Shown here one piece after another: positions 31,709-40,501 of a DNA stretch of 64,000 bases. This stretch comes from Deinococcus seoulensis (lineage in GTDB: Bacteria > Deinococcota > Deinococci > Deinococcales > Deinococcaceae), in assembly GCF_014648115.1 (NCBI RefSeq), contig NZ_BMQM01000008.1:62001-126000 (forward strand), in the 5' to 3' direction. Position 1 is the first letter of the stretch. Each line of letters opens with the position of its first letter. The translations under genes and the position numbers were made by a program. Below the pieces are notes generated by a model. That model had not been told where the DNA came from. It did not search any database and saw only the letters and a program-made list of their open reading frames with translations.

Positions 31709-31989
31709 GCCAGTATCTTTGCAGTGTTTGCCGGAAATAAATATGATAAATGACCCGTTGAATACATATTCAGGGGCCTTTCAAGTATTCATCTTTTCTC
31801 TCTGGACAGAACAGGCTGGTTGGCGAGCATACAGACACCAGCACCTGCCTTTTGCCAGCCGCGCAGGAGTCAGGGCCACGCAGGTGCCAGGAATGACGGT
31901 CAGGTAGCCAGAGTGGCGTATGCACTGGCAGGCGGTCCGTATGCAGGCGCGGTCGGGGTGAGGTGGGCTCCATGCTATTTTTTTCTGTG
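31709..31989. promoter_or_regulatory. AT-rich intergenic region upstream of sbcD
   Basis: 281 bases with much lower GC than the surroundings, especially 31720-31820. It contains TGAATA-CA-TATTCA (31759-31772), an inverted repeat with a 2-bp gap. The sbcD side has a T-rich run (CTATTTTTTTC) just before the ATG. It probably holds divergent promoters for sbcD and the 44-aa ORF. Confidence 0.5.
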
Positions 31990-33168
31990 ATGCGCGTACT
32001 TCATACTGCTGATTTCCATGCCGGGCGATCCCTGCGTGGCTTTGACCGGACGCCGGAAGTGCACGACGCCCTGACCGAGATCGCCGGACTGGCCCGCACG
32101 GAACGCGCGGACGTGGTCCTGGTATCCGGCGACCTGTTCGACACGGGCAACCCCAGCGCCGACGCCGAGGCCGCCGTGTTCGACTTCTTCCTGCGTCTGC
32201 GCGACCAGGGCGTTCCGGGCGTGGTCATCGCCGGGAACCACGACAGCGCCGCGCGCCTCGCGTCGGTCACGGGGCTGCTGGGCTGGGTGGGCGTGCAGGT
32301 CGTCGCGCAGCCCACCGCGAACCCGGCCGACATGATCCGCACCGTCGAGACGCGCGGCGGCGAGCGGCTGGTCGTGGGCGCCCTGCCGTACCTGTCCGAG
32401 CGGCGGCTGGTGAAGGCCGCCGACCTGCTGGGCGGCGACACCGGCGCGTGGCGGCAGAAGTACCGCGAGGGCATGGGCTTCTTCCTGCGCCGCCTGGGCG
32501 AGGGCTTTACCGGGAGCAGCGTGAACATGCTCATGGCGCACGCCACCATGGACGGCGCCGTTCCCAGCGGGTCCGAGCGCACCATGCAGTTCGACCTGAC
32601 GAACAGTTACACCCTCTCGGGCCTGCAACTGCCGCCCGGCGCGCAGTACGTGGCGCTGGGGCACGTGCACAAGCCGCAGCAGGTCTCCGACACGCCGCCC
32701 GCGTACTACCCCGGCAGCGTCATTCAGCTGGATTTCGGTGAGGCGGGCGAGAAGAAACAGGTGAACCTCGTGGAGGTCGAGGCCGGACGGCCCGCCCGTG
32801 TGCACGCCCTGCCGCTCGTCAGCGGGCGGGAACTGCGGACCGTGCGCGTGGACCTGGAGAACGTCGAGTCGCGCCTCGCGGCCCTGAGCGACTTCGGCGG
32901 CCTGCTGAAGGTCGTGGTGCGCGCCCCCGCCGGGACCGCCCTGCCCGGCCTGAAGGACCGCGTGCTGAAACTCGCGCCTACCACCCTGGCCGTCGAACTG
33001 GACGCCGCGCAGGAGGACCTCGCCACGCCCGACCTGAAACGCGAGGGCCTGAGCCTGATGGACCTGTACGAACGCTACCACCGCGAGAAACGCGGCGAGT
33101 TGCCCGACGACCTGCGCGCCGCCTTCCGCGAAGCCGACGAACTCGCCCGCACCGAGGAGAGCGCGTGA
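31990..33168 (+). CDS. sbcD: Exonuclease SbcCD subunit D (Mre11-type nuclease)
   Basis: Mn-dependent nuclease of the SbcCD complex, processing hairpins and double-strand ends. The 392 residues show the phosphoesterase motifs HTADFHAGR (D/H), VSGDLFDTG, AGNHDSAAR, MLMAHATM and YVALGHVHKP, then a C-terminal capping and SbcC-binding region. ATG at 31990 is chosen because homology begins at MRVLHTADFH; an in-frame ATG nine codons upstream would add MGSMLFFSV. sbcC follows after 64 bases that include five CCATCNN heptamers. Confidence 0.96.
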   Translation: MRVLHTADFHAGRSLRGFDRTPEVHDALTEIAGLARTERADVVLVSGDLFDTGNPSADAEAAVFDFFLRLRDQGVPGVVIAGNHDSAARLASVTGLLGWVGVQVVAQPTANPADMIRTVETRGGERLVVGALPYLSERRLVKAADLLGGDTGAWRQKYREGMGFFLRRLGEGFTGSSVNMLMAHATMDGAVPSGSERTMQFDLTNSYTLSGLQLPPGAQYVALGHVHKPQQVSDTPPAYYPGSVIQLDFGEAGEKKQVNLVEVEAGRPARVHALPLVSGRELRTVRVDLENVESRLAALSDFGGLLKVVVRAPAGTALPGLKDRVLKLAPTTLAVELDAAQEDLATPDLKREGLSLMDLYERYHREKRGELPDDLRAAFREADELARTEESA

Positions 33169-33179
33169 AGCGCACAGAG

Positions 33180-33214
33180 CCATCTGCCATCCGCCATCTG
33201 CCATCAACCATCAA
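33180..33214. repeat. Heptamer repeat tract between sbcD and sbcC
   Basis: Five consecutive 7-base CCATCNN units (CCATCTG, CCATCCG, CCATCTG, CCATCAA, CCATCAA). It belongs to the same heptamer family as 4624-4670, 23365-23440 and 47525-47571. Confidence 0.85.
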
Positions 33215-33232
33215 CACGCCGGAGGCGCCCCG

Positions 33233-35968
33233 ATGAAGCCGATCAAACTGGAGTTGCAGGGATTCACGGCGTTCCGGCAGTTCACGAGTCTGGAGTTCGG
33301 GGACCTGGAACTGTTCGCGCTGGTCGGGCCGACCGGGAGCGGCAAGAGCAGCCTGCTGGACGCCATGACGTTCGCGCTGTACGGGCAGACGGCGCGGCTG
33401 GGCGCGTCGGGACTGGACGCGCTGATCTCGCAGGGCGAGCGGGGCCTGTCGGTCAGCCTGACGTTCGAGGTGGCCGGCGTGACGTACCGCGCCTCGCGCA
33501 CGAAGGGCCGCAGGCAGGCCGAGAACGAGGTGCGTTTCGAGCGGCTGGACGCGAACGGCCGATGGGCGAACCTGTCGGACGGCGGGGCCAAGGGCATCAG
33601 CGAACGCATCCGGCGGGCGGTGGGCCTGGACTTCCGGACGTTCGCGCGCAGCGTGATGCTGCCGCAGGGCGAGTTCTCACGGGTGCTGCACGGCACCGGC
33701 AGGGAGCGGCAGGCGCTGCTGGGCGAACTGACAGGGCTGGATCACGTGGCGGCCATGCAGCGGGTCGCCTCGGACCGCGCCAAGACCCTGAAACTCGAAG
33801 CGCAGAGCCTGAGCGGCCTGCTGGACTCCGAGTACGCGGGCGTGACCGCCGAGGCGGCCGACACGCTGCGCGCCGAGCGGGAAGCCACGGACGCCGAGGC
33901 CGGACGCCTGACCGACGCGCGCGAGGCGCTTCAGGCCGCGCAACTGCGGCTGCGCGAGCAGGAACGCGTGTGGAAGGCCCGCGAGGACACCGCCCGCCGC
34001 CTGAACGCGCTGGAAGCCCGCGCCGCCGGGGTGCAGGCCGGGGCCGAGCAGGCGGCCCGCGCGCGGCGCGTGTCGGGCGTGCTGCCTCTGCTGGACGCCG
34101 CCGAACGCGCCCGCATCGCCGCCGAGCGTGAACGGCGTGACCTGCGGGCCGCGCAGGACGCCGCCGACGTGGCCGCCCGCGCCGCGCAGGACGCCGCCGC
34201 CGCGCTGGACGCCGCGCAGACCGCCGAGACCCGCATCCCGGACTTGGAGGCCCGCGCCGAGGCCCTGCGGGACGCCGAGGGTGACGCCGCGCGCCTCAAA
34301 CGCGCCGGGGGCACCCCGCAGACCACGCACGCCCAGCCGCTCGACTGGGACGAGGACGCCTTCCAGACGGCCCGCGAGGGCGCGCAGCGGGCCGAGAAGA
34401 ACCGGCAGGAGCGCACGCTGATCTCTGCGGAACGCACCAGCCTGCGGGCCGCGCAGGACCGCTTTGCGGCCGAGGAACGCGCGCAGGAGCAGGGGCAGGC
34501 CGAAATGACCCGCGTGCAGCGCGAGGGCACCCGGGCAAAAACGGACCTGGAAGCCGCGCAGAAGGCCCTCGAGGCAGCCCGGATCGACGCGGGCCTCGCC
34601 TCGTACCGCGCGCACCTGCACGTCGGGGACGACTGCCCCCTGTGCGGGCAGACGGTCCGCACGCTGCCCGCCGCGCCCGCCGCCGACCTGAGCACCTTCG
34701 AGGCGCAGGTCGCGGCGCTGGGCGCGACCCTGGAGGACCGCCGCACGCGCTTCACGGACCTGCGAAGCGCGCAGAAGGTCCGGCAGGCATGGCTGGACGA
34801 GAAACGCGGCGAGTACCGCAACTGGGACGAGCAACTCACGCAGCGCGAGGCGGACCTGCGCGCCGCCGAGGCCCTGGTCGTCGGCGACCCGCAGACCGAC
34901 GCGGCCCGCCTGCTGGCCGGACTGGCCGCCCGCGTGCGCGCCGCCGGTCCCGACCCGGCCCGCGCGCGCCGCGCCGCCCTGGCCGACATTCAGGCCCTGC
35001 GCGCCGCCACGCAGGCCGCGCTGGGCGCCGTGGCCCGCGCGCAGGGTGACGCCGCCGCGACCGCCGCCACGCTGCGCGGCGTGCAGGGCACCGCCGACCG
35101 CCGCCAGCAGGAGGCCGCCGAGGCCCTGGCCGCCCTGAACGCCGCCCTGAACGCCCTGAATCTGGACGCCACGCAGGCCCGCGCCGCCGCCCTGCCCGAG
35201 GCCGACATCGCCGCGCTGGAGGAGGCGGCCCGCACGCACGGAGCGCAACTCGCGCAGCTGCGCGAAGCCCTGAACGAACTGGACCGGCAGCTGGGCGCCG
35301 CGCCGTTCGACCCGGCCGCGCTGGCGCAGGTGGCCCGCGACCTGACCGCCACCGACGCCGCCCTGAGCGCTGCCCGCGAACGCGCCGGGAGTCTCGCCGA
35401 GCAGGAACGCTCGGTGCGCGAACGCCTGGAACGCAAGGCGGAACTTCAGGAACGCGCGCTGGCCGCCTCGCGCACGCTGGACACCTGGCAGGCGCTGACG
35501 AACAGCCTCAAGGCCAACGAGTTCCAGCAGTTCCTGCTGGCCGAGATCGAGGCGCAACTCCTGACCCGCGCCGGCATCCTGCTGCACGAGATCAGCGACG
35601 GCCGCTACCGGCTGGCCCTCCAGACCGGCGAGTACGTCGTGCAGGACCTCTGGAACGCCGGCGAGGTGCGCGGCGTGAAGACCCTGTCCGGCGGCGAGAC
35701 CTTCCTGGCGTCCCTGGCGCTGGCCATCGCCCTGAGCGACTACCTCGCAGGGAACAAGGTGCTGGGCGCGCTGTTCCTCGACGAGGGCTTCGGCACGCTG
35801 GACCCGCAGGCGCTGGAAGCGGTGGCGAACGCCCTGGAGAACCTGCGCACGCAGGGCCGCATGGTGGGCGTCGTCACGCACGTCGAGAGCCTCAGCGAAC
35901 GCCTGCCCAGCCGGCTGCTCGTCACCAAGAGCGTGGCAGGCAGCTCCGTGCAGCGACTGGACCTGTAA
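33233..35968 (+). CDS. sbcC: Exonuclease SbcCD subunit C (Rad50-type ATPase)
   Basis: SMC-like ATPase that controls SbcD. The 911 residues have Walker A LVGPTGSGKSS (about 30-38), a Q-loop region (RSVMLPQGEFSR), two long Ala/Arg-rich coiled coils, a zinc hook with CPLC (about 468-471, DDCPLCGQTV), the ABC signature LSGGETFLASLALAIAL, Walker B LGALFLDEGFGTLD and a closing VGVVTHVESL. A ribosome-binding site GGAGG lies seven bases before ATG at 33233. A hairpin terminator follows at 36016-36061. Confidence 0.96.
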   Translation: MKPIKLELQGFTAFRQFTSLEFGDLELFALVGPTGSGKSSLLDAMTFALYGQTARLGASGLDALISQGERGLSVSLTFEVAGVTYRASRTKGRRQAENEVRFERLDANGRWANLSDGGAKGISERIRRAVGLDFRTFARSVMLPQGEFSRVLHGTGRERQALLGELTGLDHVAAMQRVASDRAKTLKLEAQSLSGLLDSEYAGVTAEAADTLRAEREATDAEAGRLTDAREALQAAQLRLREQERVWKAREDTARRLNALEARAAGVQAGAEQAARARRVSGVLPLLDAAERARIAAERERRDLRAAQDAADVAARAAQDAAAALDAAQTAETRIPDLEARAEALRDAEGDAARLKRAGGTPQTTHAQPLDWDEDAFQTAREGAQRAEKNRQERTLISAERTSLRAAQDRFAAEERAQEQGQAEMTRVQREGTRAKTDLEAAQKALEAARIDAGLASYRAHLHVGDDCPLCGQTVRTLPAAPAADLSTFEAQVAALGATLEDRRTRFTDLRSAQKVRQAWLDEKRGEYRNWDEQLTQREADLRAAEALVVGDPQTDAARLLAGLAARVRAAGPDPARARRAALADIQALRAATQAALGAVARAQGDAAATAATLRGVQGTADRRQQEAAEALAALNAALNALNLDATQARAAALPEADIAALEEAARTHGAQLAQLREALNELDRQLGAAPFDPAALAQVARDLTATDAALSAARERAGSLAEQERSVRERLERKAELQERALAASRTLDTWQALTNSLKANEFQQFLLAEIEAQLLTRAGILLHEISDGRYRLALQTGEYVVQDLWNAGEVRGVKTLSGGETFLASLALAIALSDYLAGNKVLGALFLDEGFGTLDPQALEAVANALENLRTQGRMVGVVTHVESLSERLPSRLLVTKSVAGSSVQRLDL

Positions 35969-36015
35969 CGGGGGCGGTTCGCGGGCACCCTAACCGAGCA
36001 CAGAGCTCAATGGAG

Positions 36016-36064
36016 AGTGGTGAGTGGACGGGACGCCAGAGCATCCGGTCCACTCACCACTTTT
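36016..36064. terminator. Terminator between sbcC and PIN/TRAM gene
   Basis: A perfect 14-bp stem, AGTGGTGAGTGGAC (36016-36029) with its complement (36048-36061), followed on the plus strand by TTTT. It lies between convergent genes. Confidence 0.8.
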
Positions 36065-36090
36065 CACTCCCTCGTACCCCGCGCGGGCGG

Positions 36091-37119
36091 TTACGGCTGG
36101 TTCTCTTCCCGGTCCAGTTTGGCGAAGATCATGCGGCCCACGTTCGTCTGCACGTTGTTCACCACGAGCACGCGGGTGGGCTTGCCACGGAACTTCAGGC
36201 CTTCCTCCACGACGACCATGGTGCCGTCCTCTAGGTACCCGACGCCCTGATCCTTCTGCTGGCCGCCCTTGCTGATGGTGACGGTCAGGTGATCCCCGGC
36301 CTGCACCTGGGGTTTGAGGGCCACGGCCGCCTCGTGAATGCTCAGGATCTGCACGCCGTGCAGCCGGGCGATCTTGCCGAGGTTCCCGTCGTTGGTGATG
36401 ATGCGCGCGCCGGTCTCGCGGGCCAGCCGGATCAGTTTGTCGTCGGTGGTGGGCAGCGCCGGGTCGTCCCAGTCCTCGACGCGCAGCGGCCGGACCTCGC
36501 GCAGTTCCTCCAGGACGGCCAGGCCGCGTTTGCCGCGCGTGCGTTTCTGCGCGTCGTGACTGTCCGAGAGGGTCTGGAGTTCCCGCAGGATGAAGCCCGG
36601 TACGACGATGTCGCCGTCCAGGAAGCCGGTGCGGGCCAGTTCCAGGATGCGGCCGTCGATGATCACGTTACTGTCGAGCAGTTTGCTGCCGGGGCGGCGG
36701 CGCACCTGCGGGAAGGCCAGCAGCCCGAAGGCCTCGGCGTTCCGCACGGCGAACGACACGAAGAACGCGCCCAGACTGAGGGTGATGATCACGTTCCACA
36801 CCCAGTTGTACAGCGGCAGGCTCCGGAGCAGCGTGCTGATCAGGACGCTCAGCAGCAGCGCGACGATCAGGCCGAAGGTCGCGGCGGCCACGGTGCGCGG
36901 CGACAGGCCCGCGTACCAGCGGGCGTAGCGTGCCAGCAGGGCCTGCGCGGCACTCTCGATGCGGGGCGCGAGCAGCAGCGCGATCAGCGTCCCGGCCAGC
37001 ATGAGGCTCAGGGTGTTCACCCAGCCCAGTTCGGTGGGTTGCGCGGCGGCCAGCGCGCGCCCGGCCACTGCGCCCAGCAGCAGGCCCAGCAGCATGACAA
37101 ACAGGCGGACAGGAAGCAC
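36091..37119 (-). CDS. PIN/TRAM domain membrane protein
   Basis: A 342-residue protein with three to four N-terminal transmembrane helices (about 1-135), a PIN nuclease domain with KLLDSNVIIDGRI, PGFILRELQTL, DDKLIRLARETGARIITND, and a C-terminal TRAM domain (AGDHLTVTISKGG to VVVEEG). Family members (YacL-like) are presumed membrane-linked RNases; the substrate is unknown. ATG at 37125 lies one base after the -10 box TAGACT (37132-37127), so GTG at 37119, seven bases after the box, is preferred as a leaderless start. It converges on sbcC. Confidence 0.92.
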   Translation of the reverse strand: MLPVRLFVMLLGLLLGAVAGRALAAAQPTELGWVNTLSLMLAGTLIALLLAPRIESAAQALLARYARWYAGLSPRTVAAATFGLIVALLLSVLISTLLRSLPLYNWVWNVIITLSLGAFFVSFAVRNAEAFGLLAFPQVRRRPGSKLLDSNVIIDGRILELARTGFLDGDIVVPGFILRELQTLSDSHDAQKRTRGKRGLAVLEELREVRPLRVEDWDDPALPTTDDKLIRLARETGARIITNDGNLGKIARLHGVQILSIHEAAVALKPQVQAGDHLTVTISKGGQQKDQGVGYLEDGTMVVVEEGLKFRGKPTRVLVVNNVQTNVGRMIFAKLDREENQP

Positions 37120-37207
37120 GCCCATCAGTCTAACCGCTCGCACGCAACGGTTGTCCCCAGGTTTCCCGACCCATGCCCCCGGTCCGTACCCGGCGGGCGG
37201 GCCGCCG

Positions 37208-37528
37208 TCAACGGGAAGTGTGGCGGCGGGACTGCGCGGCATGCACCACGCGGGCCGGTTCCAGATCCACCCACCAGGTCAGGGCGGCCGTGACCGCCGC
37301 GATCAGGCACGCGAGATACAGCGGCCAGCCGGAACTCAGGCTGGTCAGGAACGTGACGGCCAGCAGCGCCAGGACGGCCAGCACTCCGGCAAGCAGCACC
37401 AGGGCGCCGCGCCAGAAACCGGGACGGTCGCGGTAATGCAGTCGGCGGGCGGCGCCGCGCAGGGTAAGCAGGGCGTACAGGCTGGCACCCGCCGCCGCCG
37501 CTGTGAGGAAGAAGTCGAGGTCAGACAT
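37208..37528 (-). CDS. Small three-helix membrane protein, unknown function
   Basis: A 106-residue protein with hydrophobic segments at about residues 6-23, 40-62 and 68-88 and a basic cytoplasmic tail (RRHTSR). There is no recognised motif. It precedes the PIN/TRAM gene on the same strand with an 89-base gap and lies after the tRNA genes. A TAGGAT -10-like box is ten bases upstream of its ATG. Moderately sure it is real, from codon use and helices. Confidence 0.6.
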   Translation of the reverse strand: MSDLDFFLTAAAAGASLYALLTLRGAARRLHYRDRPGFWRGALVLLAGVLAVLALLAVTFLTSLSSGWPLYLACLIAAVTAALTWWVDLEPARVVHAAQSRRHTSR

Positions 37529-37628
37529 GCGGTCTGGAATCCTACAGCGCCGCGCGCCACTCCCGGTGCGCTGTTTCGTGAGCGTTCCCCTGAGGGTTTC
37601 AGCACCGGGCTCTCATGGACGGTATACA

Positions 37629-37651
37629 GAAAAAACCCCCGCCTGGGCGGG
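37629..37651 (-). terminator. Terminator of the tRNA operon
   Basis: On the minus strand CTCCCGC-(CCAG)-GCGGGGG is followed by TTTTTTCT, a classic Rho-independent terminator just after tRNA-Val. Confidence 0.88.
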
Positions 37652-37661
37652 AGTTTCCGGT

Positions 37662-37736
37662 TGGTAGACTCGAGGAGATTTGAACTCCTGACCCCTACAG
37701 TGTCAATGTAGTGCTCTACCCCTGAGCTACGAGTCT
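37662..37736 (-). tRNA. tRNA-Val (GAC)
   Basis: 75 nt with encoded CCA. Acceptor AGACTCG pairs with CGAGTCT; the anticodon stem CTACA/TGTAG encloses TTGACAC with anticodon GAC; the T-loop GTTCAAAT is present. It is second in a two-tRNA transcript. Confidence 0.97.
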
Positions 37737-37773
37737 ATGTGCCGTGCAGCGCGGCGCTGCGTGGGCGGGGTGT

Positions 37774-37850
<77 letters not shown>

Positions 37851-37907
37851 TGAGGCTGTTGCTGTCCCTTGCGGGCGGCTGGTGGGTCTTCCTCTCCAGC
37901 GGAAGGA

Positions 37908-37936
37908 ATGTTAGCACGGCTTTTCCGAGCTGTAAA
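37908..37936 (-). promoter_or_regulatory. Promoter of the tRNA-Cys/tRNA-Val operon
   Basis: TTTACA (37936-37931), a 17-base spacer and TAACAT (37913-37908) on the minus strand. This is the best sigma-70-type promoter in the window and would give a leader of about 50 nt before tRNA-Cys. Confidence 0.75.
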
Positions 37937-38054
37937 CAGGGGGGACCGTCACACGCAGGGATGCGAGGCGATTGTCTGTCCTGCCCGGCAGAATTCACCC
38001 ACGGCACCCGCCTCTGAACACGGGATCCCGGTGGTCAATGCACTAGGCTGGGGC

Positions 38055-38981
38055 ATGCATTCACGAGTGACGGCAAGGCGGAATCGCAGGACGCTGGCAG
38101 CGGGCGCGGCCATGCTGGCGCTGATCCTCACGGGCTGCGCCGGAACGGCCCAGTTGCCGTCCGGGGCGGGCAGCAACCCGCTGATCACGGGGCGGACGTG
38201 GAACGTGGCGCATCAGGGCGGCGAACTCGTGCGGCCCAGCAACACCATGCTGGCGTACCGGCACGCGGCGGACCTGGGCGTGGACATGCTGGAGATGGAC
38301 CTGCACGGCACGCGGGACGGCGGGCTGGTCCTGTCGCACGACGCGACCCTGGACCGCCTGACCGACACGCGGGGCGCCATCGCGGACCTGACCCTGAAAG
38401 AAGTCCTGGCCGCCGACGCGGGGTACGCATTCACGCCGGACGGCGGGGTGACCTTCCCGTACCGGGCTCAGGGCGTGCCCCCGGCGCAACTGGGCGAGGT
38501 GCTGGCGGCCTTCCCGGACACGTGGCTGACCATCGAGATCAAGCAGGCGCAGCCGAGCATCGCGGCGCCCTTCTGCGAGGCCCTGCGGGCGGCAGGCGCG
38601 GCGGACCGGGTGGTCGTCGCGAGTTTCAGTGACGCGGCCCTCGCGGAATTCCGGACGCTGTGCCCGGAAGTCATGACCAGCATGACCGAACGCGAGTTGC
38701 GGCCGCTGGTGCTGCTCAGCAAGGTCGGGCTGTCCGGGCTGGCGGGCGCGCCGGGGCAGGTCGCGCAGGTGCCGGTTCGCGCCGGAGGCATCGAGGTGGT
38801 CACGCCGGGCTTCGTGCGGGCCATGCACGCGCGGGGCGTGGCCGTGCAGGTGTGGACCGTCAACGACCCGGCCGAGATGCGCCGCCTGATCGGCATGGGC
38901 GTGGACGGCCTGATCACGGACCGCCCGGACCTGCTGCGGGATGTGCTGCGGGACGTGCTGGGTGGCGCGGCCACGCCCTGA
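38055..38981 (+). CDS. Glycerophosphodiester phosphodiesterase lipoprotein
   Basis: Hydrolyses glycerophosphodiesters to glycerol-3-phosphate and an alcohol outside the cytoplasmic membrane. The signal peptide ends in a lipobox (LILTGC, Cys at about 27). The GDPD fold has the catalytic NVAHQGGELVRPSNT (His), EMDLHGTRDGG (Glu/Asp) and LSHDATLDRLTD (second His), then IEIKQ and a C-terminal VWTVNDPAEMRRLIGMGVDG. The 308-residue ORF starts at ATG 38055, five bases after TAGGCT. Note HQGG instead of the more common HRG. It stands upstream of the DsbA-like gene. Confidence 0.92.
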   Translation: MHSRVTARRNRRTLAAGAAMLALILTGCAGTAQLPSGAGSNPLITGRTWNVAHQGGELVRPSNTMLAYRHAADLGVDMLEMDLHGTRDGGLVLSHDATLDRLTDTRGAIADLTLKEVLAADAGYAFTPDGGVTFPYRAQGVPPAQLGEVLAAFPDTWLTIEIKQAQPSIAAPFCEALRAAGAADRVVVASFSDAALAEFRTLCPEVMTSMTERELRPLVLLSKVGLSGLAGAPGQVAQVPVRAGGIEVVTPGFVRAMHARGVAVQVWTVNDPAEMRRLIGMGVDGLITDRPDLLRDVLRDVLGGAATP

Positions 38982-39050
38982 AGGCCCCGCAGCCCTCGCC
39001 GCAGCGGGGTTGGTGACGCGGACGCGCGGGCGGGCCTCTAGACTGCCGGG

Positions 39051-40079
39051 GTGAAACGATCGAATCTGGTTCTGACGGCCCGCGTGGTCGCGCTGGGCGC
39101 GGCCCTGACCCTGGGCGCGTCTCAGGCGCAGTTGATGGGCACGCCGGCGCAACTGGCGGCGCAACCGACCCTGAAGGGCTTCTCGGCGCAGGGCGGCGGG
39201 CTGGTCAGCGGCGCCACCCGCGTCACGGCGGACGTGGCGGGCGGGCGCGTGGTGGGTGTGTTCGTGGAATCCGACTCCGTGAGCGGACTGGCGCGCGGCA
39301 TCGGAGCCGGGTGGGGCGTGGCCGAGAAGGACCTGCCGACACTGACGCAGAACCTCTCGAACCCGCAGCTGCTGGCCGCCGCCCGCACCGGGTACGTGGA
39401 CCTGACGGACGACAGCGGCACGGACCTGATCGCCCTGAAAATCACCGGTGAAGGCAACTCGACCCGCTACCTGGGGTACGTGGCCATGAAAGTCTGGCCG
39501 GACAGCGCCTTCCCGCCCGTGAAAGCCGCCGCCGGTTCGGTCGGCGCGCCGAACGTCCTGCGGATCTTCAGCGACTTCCAGTGCCCGTACTGCAAGCAGC
39601 TGTGGGACACGTCCATGCGCGACTGGCGGGCGGCTCCGGCATCGTTCCGGGTGGTGCACTACGAGTTCCCGCTGTCGTTCCACCGCAACGCGCAGGGCGC
39701 CGCCGAGGCCAGCGAATGCGCCGCCGCGCAGGGACGCTTCATGCCCTTCGCGGATCAACTGTTCGCCAACTTCGCCACCTGGACGCCGCTGGACCCGAAA
39801 GACGCTCCCGCCAAGTACGCCGGGTACGCCAGGGCCGCCGGTCTGGACACGGCGGCCTTCAAGACCTGCGTGGGCCAGCGGACCTTCCGGGCCGACGTGG
39901 AAGCCCAGATGAAAGCCGGGATGGCGGTGAACGTGCAGGGCACGCCGACCGTCTTCCTGAACGGCATGAAACTCACGGACTACTCGGACGCGGCCGAACT
40001 GGCGCAGGTGCGGGCCGTGACGACCGCCCGACCGGGCGCCGCCACACTGATCGACGCACGGCTGCAACTGTTCCGGTAA
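39051..40079 (+). CDS. Exported DsbA/thioredoxin-like protein
   Basis: A 342-residue exported thiol-disulfide protein. A signal peptide (to about 26, ASQAQ) leads into a ~130-residue N-terminal domain of unknown type, then a DsbA-like thioredoxin domain (about 160-330) with the active site FQCPYCKQLW, EFPLSFH and the cis-Pro loop VQGTPTVFLNG. Family members oxidise or isomerise disulfides in secreted proteins. The start is GTG at 39051, six bases after TAGACT (39039-39044). It may serve the Cys-containing secreted proteins of the window, but that is only an idea. Confidence 0.92.
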   Translation: MKRSNLVLTARVVALGAALTLGASQAQLMGTPAQLAAQPTLKGFSAQGGGLVSGATRVTADVAGGRVVGVFVESDSVSGLARGIGAGWGVAEKDLPTLTQNLSNPQLLAAARTGYVDLTDDSGTDLIALKITGEGNSTRYLGYVAMKVWPDSAFPPVKAAAGSVGAPNVLRIFSDFQCPYCKQLWDTSMRDWRAAPASFRVVHYEFPLSFHRNAQGAAEASECAAAQGRFMPFADQLFANFATWTPLDPKDAPAKYAGYARAAGLDTAAFKTCVGQRTFRADVEAQMKAGMAVNVQGTPTVFLNGMKLTDYSDAAELAQVRAVTTARPGAATLIDARLQLFR

Positions 40080-40137
40080 GCGTTGCGGCCCGCTTCGGGC
40101 GGGTCACACCACCGGCGGGGGTATGGACTTCCGCCTT

Positions 40138-40169
40138 TACTTTGCATCACTATGTAGCCATGCAAAGTA
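40138..40169. promoter_or_regulatory. Likely PadR operator over the padR start codon
   Basis: A perfect 10-bp inverted repeat, TACTTTGCAT (40138-40147) and ATGCAAAGTA (40160-40169), spaced by 12 bases. The right arm contains the padR ATG itself, and the spacer contains CTATGTAG. Autorepression by PadR is the natural reading. Confidence 0.7.
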
Positions 40170-40501
40170 GCAATGCGGACGGCAACCTGCTGCGCGGCAC
40201 CCTGGACTTCCTGCTGCTCGCCAGCCTCGAACACGGCCCCCTCTACGGCCTGCGGATCATCCAGGACGTCCAGCAACGCACAGGCGGCCACTTCAACTTC
40301 AAGGAAGGCACCCTCTACCCCGCCCTGCACCGCCTGGAAAAACGCACCCTGATCCGCGCCGAAACCCGCCCCAGCGACACCGGCGGCCCACCACGCAAGT
40401 ACTACCACCTGACCCCCACCGGCCTGAACGAACTCAGTCGCCAGCGCGAAGAACAACGCGCCCACGCCCACGCCCTGCGCCCCTACCTGGAATTCGCATG
40501 A
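40160..40501 (+). CDS. padR: PadR family transcriptional regulator
   Basis: A 113-residue PadR winged-helix repressor: LLRGTLDFLLLASLEHGPLYGLRII, then KEGTLYPALHRLEKRTLI (recognition helix region) and the wing GPPRKYYHLTPTGLNEL. The C-terminal dimerisation helix is short, as in PadR-s1 types. The frame is open far upstream but the family begins at MQSSNADGNL; ATG at 40160 lies inside an operator-like inverted repeat. It overlaps the next gene by ATGA, the standard pairing of PadR with a permease-prefix protein. Confidence 0.93.
   Translation: MQSSNADGNLLRGTLDFLLLASLEHGPLYGLRIIQDVQQRTGGHFNFKEGTLYPALHRLEKRTLIRAETRPSDTGGPPRKYYHLTPTGLNELSRQREEQRAHAHALRPYLEFA

Noticed and set aside
31677..31907. 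76-residue plus ORF in the AT-rich gap
   Set aside because: It overlaps the 44-aa ORF on the opposite strand, has no start signal, and its composition is unlike neighbouring genes.
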